This document shows positions 31,266 through 36,496 of a DNA stretch of 36,496 bases, in pieces (within the stretch, counting starts at the first letter, position 1; each line of letters starts with the position of its first letter). Origin of the DNA: a virus; the IMG/VR virus record IMGVR_UViG_3300010399_000028, positions 1 through 36,496 of that record, one strand, 5' to 3'. The position numbers were made by a program, and so were the translations under genes. The notes beneath the pieces were generated by a model. That model saw only the letters and a list, made by a program, of their open reading frames with translations, did no database searches and was not told the DNA's origin.

Positions 31266-31460
31266 ATGCTATGCAAAAATTGCAACTACCCTGATTCTCG
31301 CGTAGTCGAGACTAGACAGGATGAAAATCATAATCAGATTTACAGGCGCCGTGAATGTATTAAATGCGGCGTTCGCTACACAACGCAAGAACACTTAAGA
31401 GACAACCCAAAGAAGGCAGACTACAAGACTACACCACCAAAGAGAGTACTTGAGAAATGA
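31266..31460 (+). CDS. NrdR-type zinc ribbon protein
   Basis: 64 residues. MLCKNCNYPDSRVVETRQDE then YRRRECIKCGVRYTTQEHL matches the zinc ribbon that begins bacterial NrdR (CPFC...SRVVDSR...RRRECxxCxxRFTT), with ligands Cys3, Cys6, Cys31 and Cys34. The ATP-cone domain of NrdR is absent, so it is not a full repressor. It may bind DNA at NrdR boxes or serve another structural role. It starts directly at the previous stop and overlaps the next gene by 4 bases. Confidence 0.72.
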   Translation: MLCKNCNYPDSRVVETRQDENHNQIYRRRECIKCGVRYTTQEHLRDNPKKADYKTTPPKRVLEK

Positions 31461-31708
31461 GTGAATGGATAAGTGTTAAAGATAGATTGCCTGAATTAAG
31501 AACATCAGTTTTATGTGTGGTTGAAAATCATATTGGTAAAATACCTATTGTTTTAAGTAGAGAGCAAACGACCCATGATGGAATTATAGAATGGATAGCT
31601 ACTTTTGCGTTTAAGCCACCCGAAAAATATGGAGAGCCATTTTTTCCTGTAGTAAAAGAAAAGCTGGTGACCCATTGGATGGAGCTTCCGGAGCTTCCTA
31701 AGTTATGA
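31457..31708 (+). CDS. DUF551-like protein
   Basis: 83 residues. SEWISVKDRLPELRTSVLCV and the end VTHWMELPELPK match the DUF551 pattern (W-sv-drLP-....-V.v...THWM.LPepP). It overlaps both neighbours by 4 bases. DUF551 proteins are common in phages; function unknown. Confidence 0.75.
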   Translation: MSEWISVKDRLPELRTSVLCVVENHIGKIPIVLSREQTTHDGIIEWIATFAFKPPEKYGEPFFPVVKEKLVTHWMELPELPKL

Positions 31709-33267
31709 CCCTGAGCGCATCAAGTATCGCTAAACGTATCAGTATGATGGAAGCATCACGTAACAAAGGATTGGTGAAACATATTACACTTCAAGATGAA
31801 AGGACGATCATACATGCGACTGACGAAGACAAGATTTACATTCCTACTGGTACTGGCCAAATTTTTCATGATGATGATTCCTTTGTGCGTGTCATTATGG
31901 GCCCTTATGGAAGTGGAAAGTCTACGCTCTCAATTGCAGAAATTGTCAGACGAGCTTGTGCAATGCCAGTATGGCACTCTGGTCGAAGAAGAAGCCGATG
32001 GGGAATCGTTAGAAATACGTCAGGAGAGTTACAATCCACAACTCTCGCAACATGGCTCGCCTGGTTTAGTGACCTTGGCGATATACACAAGCGTCAGAAG
32101 CCAATTCTCACCTACGAACATACCTTCAACGACGGTGATGGTGTAGTCGAATTAGAGCTTCTATTCATAGCTCTGGACCGACCTGAAGATGTGCGAAAGA
32201 TTAAATCTCTTGAACTCACAGGCTGCTACATTAATGAGCTCTCTGAAGTGCCGAAAGCAGCGCTTGCTCACATGAAAGGCCGTGTGAATCGTTATCCATC
32301 GAAAGCTTTCTGTCGCGAGCCCTATTGGGCTGGCATCATTGCTGACACTAATCCACCTGAAGACGACCATTGGATATATAAGGATTTTGAAGAGCATAAA
32401 TTCGAACATCACAAGTTATTTAAACAACCACCAGGATTAATCAAAAATGAAGACGGTAAATGGATTCGTAATCCGAGCGCTGACAATGCGGAACACCTTC
32501 CTGACAATTATTATGAAATGCTTGCAGAAGGTCAGTCACAAGAATTTGTTAAAGTGTTTTGCCTTGGCGAGTATGGTGCTGTTGGATTTGGTAAGCGGGT
32601 GTTTCCTGAGTTTAATCCTGATCTACATGCTGTTGAGAACCTTGTGGCAATCCAAGGCGAGCCCTTACTTATTGGTTGGGATTTTGGTCTTACTCCTGCT
32701 TGTGTAGTCATGCAGCTCACTGCTCGTGGTCAACTTATGGTTTTGAAAGAATATGTGGGCGATGGAATAGGAATCAGAAGTTTTGCTGAATCAGTAGTAA
32801 TACCTGCACTCGCTAGGGATTTCCCTTATTGCAAAGTCGGCACTTCTGTGGCTGATCCGGCCGGTAATACACGTTCTGAAGTCATGGAAGAGATGTCTTG
32901 TATTGGTGAACTATCCTCTATTGGAGTAGAGACGAGGCCTGCAAGAACGAATGATATTGATCCGCGTTTAGGCTCGATCCGTTATTTCCTGAATAAAATG
33001 GTGGATGGTAAACCAGGGTTTGCTTTAGATAAAAAGAATTGTCCAACTCTCTTTAAAGGATTTGTGAAGAGTTATGTTTTCATGCGTGTCGCTGTTGCTG
33101 GAGAAGAGCGCTACAAGGATAAGCCACACAAGAACATGGCTTCACATCCAATGGATGCTTTGGGTTACGGATGTCTTGAGATTGCATCGGATCGTATTGC
33201 GGCTGATAAAACCGCGCAGAAAACACCAGAGAATATGTTTAACCCTGTGATGAGGATATTCCAATGA
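31705..33267 (+). CDS. terL: Large terminase subunit (TerL)
   Basis: 520 residues. The ATPase part has Walker A GPYGSGKST at 66-74 and a Walker B-like LTGCYINELSE at 171-181 with catalytic Glu178. The nuclease part has GWDFGLTPA (324-332, Asp326), VADPAGNTRSE (381-391) and HPMDALGYG (480-488, Asp483), the RNase H-like acidic residues. It pumps DNA into the procapsid and cuts it. It overlaps the DUF551-like gene by 4 bases and a 52-residue gene by 4 bases. Confidence 0.93.
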   Translation: MTLSASSIAKRISMMEASRNKGLVKHITLQDERTIIHATDEDKIYIPTGTGQIFHDDDSFVRVIMGPYGSGKSTLSIAEIVRRACAMPVWHSGRRRSRWGIVRNTSGELQSTTLATWLAWFSDLGDIHKRQKPILTYEHTFNDGDGVVELELLFIALDRPEDVRKIKSLELTGCYINELSEVPKAALAHMKGRVNRYPSKAFCREPYWAGIIADTNPPEDDHWIYKDFEEHKFEHHKLFKQPPGLIKNEDGKWIRNPSADNAEHLPDNYYEMLAEGQSQEFVKVFCLGEYGAVGFGKRVFPEFNPDLHAVENLVAIQGEPLLIGWDFGLTPACVVMQLTARGQLMVLKEYVGDGIGIRSFAESVVIPALARDFPYCKVGTSVADPAGNTRSEVMEEMSCIGELSSIGVETRPARTNDIDPRLGSIRYFLNKMVDGKPGFALDKKNCPTLFKGFVKSYVFMRVAVAGEERYKDKPHKNMASHPMDALGYGCLEIASDRIAADKTAQKTPENMFNPVMRIFQ

Positions 33268-33422
33268 CAGAAACTAAAGTGGTGAAGTCTAAGCAATTGC
33301 TCATTAAGCCCAAGCCTTACATAAATCAACTTGAGCAAATTGTAAATGCGCTCGATAGGATTGCTGAAGAGCTCGCAATAATAAATGAATACTATAGGGC
33401 GAATGAAGAAGAACCGTATTAA
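33264..33422 (+). CDS. 52-residue protein after terL
   Basis: MTETKVVKSKQLLIKPKPYI then a helical NQLEQIVNALDRIAEELAII. It overlaps terL by four bases (ATGA). The end is acidic. Probably co-translated with TerL; unrecognised. Confidence 0.55.
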   Translation: MTETKVVKSKQLLIKPKPYINQLEQIVNALDRIAEELAIINEYYRANEEEPY

Positions 33423-33431
33423 GGTTAAATC

Positions 33432-34073
33432 ATGTGGCTGAAATCACATCATTGGGTAGATGTACCCCATACGATTTATGAAAGACGCAGAGCGATGCGT
33501 GTTCGTGAGTCACGCCACACGGTGATGTTATTTGATAAGCGTTATTACGATGTTGATACAGGAAAGTTTAATACTGACAAGTTGCCTACTTTGTATAGTG
33601 AAAACTGGTCTGATTTGATCGACAGTGGTGAGAATTATGATGGATTGAATCATTATATTAGGCGCTACAGAACAGAAGAAGCATGGTTTGTTCCAAAGGA
33701 TAATGATTTTGATGAAGAGTGCGCCCGCGAAGACCGAATCAGGAAAGAACGGGAACAACGGGAACAGCGGGAACGCGAAGCAGATCGAGAAGGTAAGAGA
33801 CTCTTTGAAGAGCAGCAACGTAAAGCTCAGGAAAGGGCAAAGGAAGAAGCTCAAAGGCGTGAAAGAGAAGCTTACATAGCAGCAGAAAACAGAGCTCGAC
33901 TCGATCGTGAGCTTGAGGAGTCTCAGGCACGATCGGATGCCTATGCCAAGCAGCTTGCAGAGGTGGAGGCTCGGATTAAGGCGCAACACCAGGTGAGAGC
34001 ACGTATCGCTCATGAGAAGCAGTATGGAGCAAATGTTTGTAATATCAGACCAAATAAATGGATTCCAAAATGA
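33432..34073 (+). CDS. 213-residue coiled-coil protein
   Basis: An N-terminal folded part of ~105 residues (HHWVDVPHTIYERRRAMRVR and RRYRTEEAWFVPKDNDFDEE) is followed by a long charged helix (~107-200, RKEREQREQREREADREGKR type). AAGGTTAAATC precedes ATG. No known domain. The position between terL and portal suggests an assembly or capsid-maturation factor. A minus-strand frame covering this gene is its mirror. Confidence 0.68.
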   Translation: MWLKSHHWVDVPHTIYERRRAMRVRESRHTVMLFDKRYYDVDTGKFNTDKLPTLYSENWSDLIDSGENYDGLNHYIRRYRTEEAWFVPKDNDFDEECAREDRIRKEREQREQREREADREGKRLFEEQQRKAQERAKEEAQRREREAYIAAENRARLDRELEESQARSDAYAKQLAEVEARIKAQHQVRARIAHEKQYGANVCNIRPNKWIPK

Positions 34074-34285
34074 AATCTCAACCATCTTTACTTAAAAAAT
34101 CAAATGTTATTCGCATTGTGCGTATGAGTACACGAATAAATATGGGTGATAAAAAATACATGATCGTATGTCCTTTTCATTTGGAGCGCACACGTTCTTG
34201 TGAAGTGAATGAGAAAACGATGACATTTTATTGTTTCTCATGCGGTAAGAAAGGAGATATTGGATGGAAAATAAGGAGGCAATAA
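34070..34285 (+). CDS. Stand-alone CHC2-type primase zinc finger
   Basis: 71 residues from ATG 34070, which overlaps the previous stop by 4 bases. MIVCPFHLERTRSCEVNEKT then FYCFSCGKKGDI matches the DnaG zinc-binding domain (CPFHxExTPSxxV...YxCFxCGxxGD), ligands Cys34, His37, Cys55 and Cys58. The RNA-polymerase domain is absent. Alone it could bind single-stranded DNA or compete with host primase. Its place in the packaging block is odd. Confidence 0.75.
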   Translation: MKSQPSLLKKSNVIRIVRMSTRINMGDKKYMIVCPFHLERTRSCEVNEKTMTFYCFSCGKKGDIGWKIRRQ

Positions 34286-34539
34286 TGGATTACGATTTCA
34301 GTGGCTTATGTGCAGACCAGGTTGAGAAACTCAAGAAGCGGCTCGAAGGTCTCAACAAAGCATGTGTCAAAGAGTACAAGATTGCTCTTAATGTGATCAA
34401 TAGTCCCTCGCAAATGGAACACAGAGGTGAGATCATGATTGGAGTTGAAGATGCGCTTCGTGATGTGGTAGGCAAGTGTGAAATATTCTACACTGAAGCC
34501 ATGAACAAGGTACAGCAGGAATTGGTTAAATTTTTATAA
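34285..34539 (+). CDS. 84-residue helical protein
   Basis: The ATG at 34285 has a perfect AAGGAGG 7 bases upstream and overlaps the previous stop (TAATG). The chain MDYDFSGLCADQVEKLKKRL then VEDALRDVVGKCEIFYTEAM is almost all helix. Two Cys are too distant for a clear zinc site. Unrecognised; probably a virion assembly accessory. Confidence 0.62.
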   Translation: MDYDFSGLCADQVEKLKKRLEGLNKACVKEYKIALNVINSPSQMEHRGEIMIGVEDALRDVVGKCEIFYTEAMNKVQQELVKFL

Positions 34540-34566
34540 CGGATTGTTAACTACAGGAGTTTTATC

Positions 34567-34827
34567 ATGTCAGGACAAGCAGCAGTTACTCTAAAGCTAC
34601 ATTTCGCAAGCGACAATAACAATGTAATCCCCCGAATCGGCCGCCTCTACGCGCCTAACAATACCCTCGCACAAGTTGCCGCAGCCGGGTTCTTGGATGG
34701 TTATTTATCTGCTAATGGCAACGACCTATTAGCAACTGATTTCGTTGCTGCTGTCGCCTCAGATGGGCATAATTGGTTTAAACCGGTCTTTACTGCTGGA
34801 TCATGCCAGCTAACAGTACTTCCATAA
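34567..34827 (+). CDS. Small virion-type protein
   Basis: 86 residues. MSGQAAVTLKLHFASDNNNV and LAQVAAAGFLDGYLSANG ... DFVAAVASDGHNWFKPVF fit a widespread small beta protein found beside capsid genes (AGYF...L...D.I...SDG pattern). CAGGAGTTTTATC precedes ATG. It may be a decoration protein. The following HNH gene frame overlaps its end. Confidence 0.6.
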   Translation: MSGQAAVTLKLHFASDNNNVIPRIGRLYAPNNTLAQVAAAGFLDGYLSANGNDLLATDFVAAVASDGHNWFKPVFTAGSCQLTVLP

Positions 34828-34841
34828 AACTGGATTACTCA

Positions 34842-35366
34842 ATGAAAAGAAGTTTGCCTTTAGTTGAAAGATTAAGACAGTCTTTTTTTGAAAATAAAGA
34901 AGGCTGTCATGAATGGAATAAGGCTATTAGTAAAAAGGGCTATGGAGTTATTGGTATTGGATCAAGAGTAAATAAATCAAGAAAAACTATACTAGCACAT
35001 AGACTATCTTGGGAATTATATAATGTAAAATCAATACCAAAAGATTTATGCGTGCTTCATAAATGTGATAATAGACGGTGCATTAATCCATTGCATTTAT
35101 TTTTAGGAACTCCTAAAGACAATACACAAGATATGATTATTAAAAATCGAGGAGCTAATAAAAAAGGGGTTGTTCCTAATAATTTTGTTAAACAAGTTGA
35201 AAGAGTAAAAAAAGGACAATTTAGCAAATTAACTGCCATTCAAGTTAAGGAAATAAAGAAGTTTTTGGAAGTAGGTATTAATTATAGAATAATTGCTGAT
35301 CAATATAATGTGTCAGCTTCATGTATATCTGATATAAAAAGAAAAGCAACATGGATAGATATTTAA
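34842..35366 (+). CDS. HNH homing endonuclease with C-terminal HTH
   Basis: 174 residues from ATG 34842 (an upstream ATG at 34803 overlaps the previous gene). The HNH_3 core is clear: HEWNKAISKKGYGVIG, LAHRLSWELYNV, CVLHKCDNRRCINPLHLFLG (with Cys/His ligands) and NTQDMI. The C-terminus is a helix-turn-helix (AIQVKEIKKFLEVGINYRII then YNVSASCISDIK). It is AT-rich compared with its neighbours. Such enzymes are mobile; this one lies between a virion gene and the Tad2-like gene. Confidence 0.88.
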   Translation: MKRSLPLVERLRQSFFENKEGCHEWNKAISKKGYGVIGIGSRVNKSRKTILAHRLSWELYNVKSIPKDLCVLHKCDNRRCINPLHLFLGTPKDNTQDMIIKNRGANKKGVVPNNFVKQVERVKKGQFSKLTAIQVKEIKKFLEVGINYRIIADQYNVSASCISDIKRKATWIDI

Positions 35367-35390
35367 TCATTAATTCAAGGAGATGTGTAA

Positions 35391-35633
35391 ATGAAGTTAC
35401 AGGAAGCTTTAAAACAATTAAAACTGGGTGCTCGTTTGTACCGTGATGGCTGGGAATCCAAAGACGGCTACATCGTTTTGATGCCAGGCATGAAACATGT
35501 CTGGAAAATTGTGTTACAACCACAACCCAATGCTGGAAATTATATATTCTCTTATGAAGATTTAACTGCAGAAGATTGGGTGCATTTTGTATCTGAAGAA
35601 CCTGAGCCTTCTGAAGTAAGCGTCGAGTTTTAA
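35391..35633 (+). CDS. Tad2-like (DUF2829-type) protein
   Basis: 80 residues. MKLQEALKQLKLGARLYRDG then W, YIVLMPGM and LTAEDWVHFV reproduce the DUF2829 frame (M-EAL--LK-G--v-R-GW ... DL-AeDW). DUF2829 includes Tad2, which captures signal molecules of Thoeris defence. AAGGAGATGT precedes ATG. A tandem version is encoded at 20470. Sequestration of a signal is inferred from the family only. Confidence 0.68.
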   Translation: MKLQEALKQLKLGARLYRDGWESKDGYIVLMPGMKHVWKIVLQPQPNAGNYIFSYEDLTAEDWVHFVSEEPEPSEVSVEF

Positions 35634-35639
35634 TATTTT

Positions 35640-35679
35640 AAAGGGTTAGTTTGACATAGGAATGTTGAACTAGCCTTTT
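35640..35679 (+). terminator. Hairpin terminator before portal
   Basis: AAAGGGTTAGTTTGACAT and ATGTTGAACTAGCCTTT pair in a long, slightly imperfect stem around AGGA, followed by TTTT. It lies 40 bases before the portal ATG, so portal may be read from its own promoter or by read-through. Confidence 0.6.
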
Positions 35680-35718
35680 GATAAGCAAATTTTATCAACC
35701 CAAGGAAGGGGAAGAGGC

Positions 35719-36496
35719 ATGGAAACAATCGCCGATCAAATGTCTATGGATGACATTAATGAGCAGAATGAGAAGCTCCAGGCTGAGTTATTAGCAGCTG
35801 GCATTGATGAAAGTGATGTTCTTCAACAGGCTCGCGAAGATCTCGTTCTTTGGGATGGCTATTTCAACGAGAATATCGTCCGCGGCAAAGACGACATGAA
35901 TTTTGTTCTGCGTGATCAATGGTCTGCTGTAGAGCGTTCTGAATTTAATCGCTTGTTTAAGCCTGCAATGCAGTTTAACAAGTTATATGATGTCACTAAG
36001 AAAGTAGTAGGTGAACAAAGAAAAAATAAACCTGACTTAATAGTACGATCACTGACAGGCAAAGCAACCCAAGACCAAATAAACCTACGAGCAGACTTGG
36101 TAAGGACAATTTCTTATCAAAGTCAAAATGATCTAGTATATCAAACGGCATTTAAGCAAGCTCTCATGATGGGTTTCGGTGCTTTCGAGATTACCTTAGA
36201 TTATGAAAGGCCACGATCTTTTAATCAAGTGATTCGTTACGAATTAATCCCTGATGTAACGCGCACATCCTTCGATCCGACCGCAATGAAGCCACACAAA
36301 GGTGATGGCAATTTTTGTTCAAGGCAATATCTCTATACCAAAGAAGAGTTCTATGCGACTTATCCCTGGGTCACAAATCCCGTTAGCTATTCTGATCCAC
36401 GCTCTTTGTTGGATTTCCAGTGGGAGACTCGTGACACTATCGTTGTGTGTAAATACACACGAAAAGAATGGTTCCCCGTTAAAATATACATGCTGA
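35719..36496 (+). CDS. Portal protein, N-terminal part (continues at base 1)
   Basis: Start of the P22-like portal gene. It begins METIADQMSMDDIN at an ATG with a strong upstream purine run (AAGGAAGGGG) and stays open to the window end. Joined at the 36374=1 overlap to the frame ending at 1550, it gives a 734-residue protein, close to the 725 residues of P22 gp1. Portal dodecamers form the DNA channel at one capsid vertex and bind terminase and the tail. It follows a likely hairpin terminator at 35640-35679 and lies downstream of terL, as in P22. Family assignment rests on overall sequence character, length and gene order. Confidence 0.85.
   Translation, partial: METIADQMSMDDINEQNEKLQAELLAAGIDESDVLQQAREDLVLWDGYFNENIVRGKDDMNFVLRDQWSAVERSEFNRLFKPAMQFNKLYDVTKKVVGEQRKNKPDLIVRSLTGKATQDQINLRADLVRTISYQSQNDLVYQTAFKQALMMGFGAFEITLDYERPRSFNQVIRYELIPDVTRTSFDPTAMKPHKGDGNFCSRQYLYTKEEFYATYPWVTNPVSYSDPRSLLDFQWETRDTIVVCKYTRKEWFPVKIYML
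36374..36496. repeat. Terminal direct repeat, right copy (circular junction)
   Basis: Exact copy of bases 1-123. Removing one copy gives a circle of 36373 bp in which the portal gene is whole. Confidence 0.95.

Noticed and set aside
33528-34085. 185-residue minus-strand frame opposite the coiled-coil gene
   Set aside because: It mirrors the + strand gene at 33432, whose Glu/Arg/Lys-rich codons give a Phe/Leu/Ser-rich antisense frame. It has no proper ribosome binding site and runs against a tightly packed operon.
36302-36496. 64-residue frame ending at the window edge
   Set aside because: It overlaps the portal frame out of phase, and its stop comes from an internal TGA within the portal sequence.

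Overview
The window is one complete, circularly closed genome of about 36.37 kb belonging to a short-tailed, P22-like phage (podovirus morphology). Bases 1-123 are repeated exactly at 36374-36496, so the ends join and the portal gene runs across the junction. Three things point to an AT-rich Gram-negative host: a complete P22-type virion gene order, an M15-type peptidase endolysin, and AT-rich codon use with AAGGA-type ribosome binding sites. The host genus cannot be fixed from the sequence. The class 3 lipase and the coiled-coil membrane proteins are weakly reminiscent of Legionella-type bacteria, which is inference only.

Layout. Packaging and virion genes are all on the + strand, from 29222 through the junction to 17275: candidate small terminase, collagen-like protein, small zinc proteins, large terminase, small virion-type proteins, an HNH endonuclease, a Tad2-like protein, portal, [minus-strand island with two tRNA-Thr genes], scaffold, coat, gp4-like and gp10-like head-completion proteins, a needle-position protein, three ejection proteins, and a series of tail fibre or receptor-binding genes. 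From 24849 down to 17283 the minus strand carries the presumed early genes: ribbon-helix-helix regulators, a Sak4-like ATPase, a DUF669-like protein with an SSB-type C-terminal tip, a tandem Tad2-like protein, a class 3 lipase, several very small membrane proteins and a NUMOD4/HNH endonuclease. From 24923 to 28135 the + strand carries a replication initiator with an iteron origin inside its own gene, a VRR-NUC nuclease, an endolysin and a holin candidate. A second minus-strand island (28139-29043) holds two DUF1640-like membrane proteins and a ribbon-helix-helix protein.

How it fits together. I see no DNA polymerase, replicative helicase, integrase or CI-type repressor. Replication probably resembles lambda: a phage initiator binds iterons inside its own gene next to a perfect DnaA box and recruits host machinery. 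The Sak4-like and SSB-like pair would handle recombination. Assembly and DNA ejection follow the P22 plan. The least conventional parts are the lipase with its overlapping mini membrane genes, the two Tad2-like proteins (one a tandem fusion), the spread of coiled-coil/membrane mini-proteins, the Cys-clamped collagen protein, and two HNH insertions, one of which appears to have cut a small gene.
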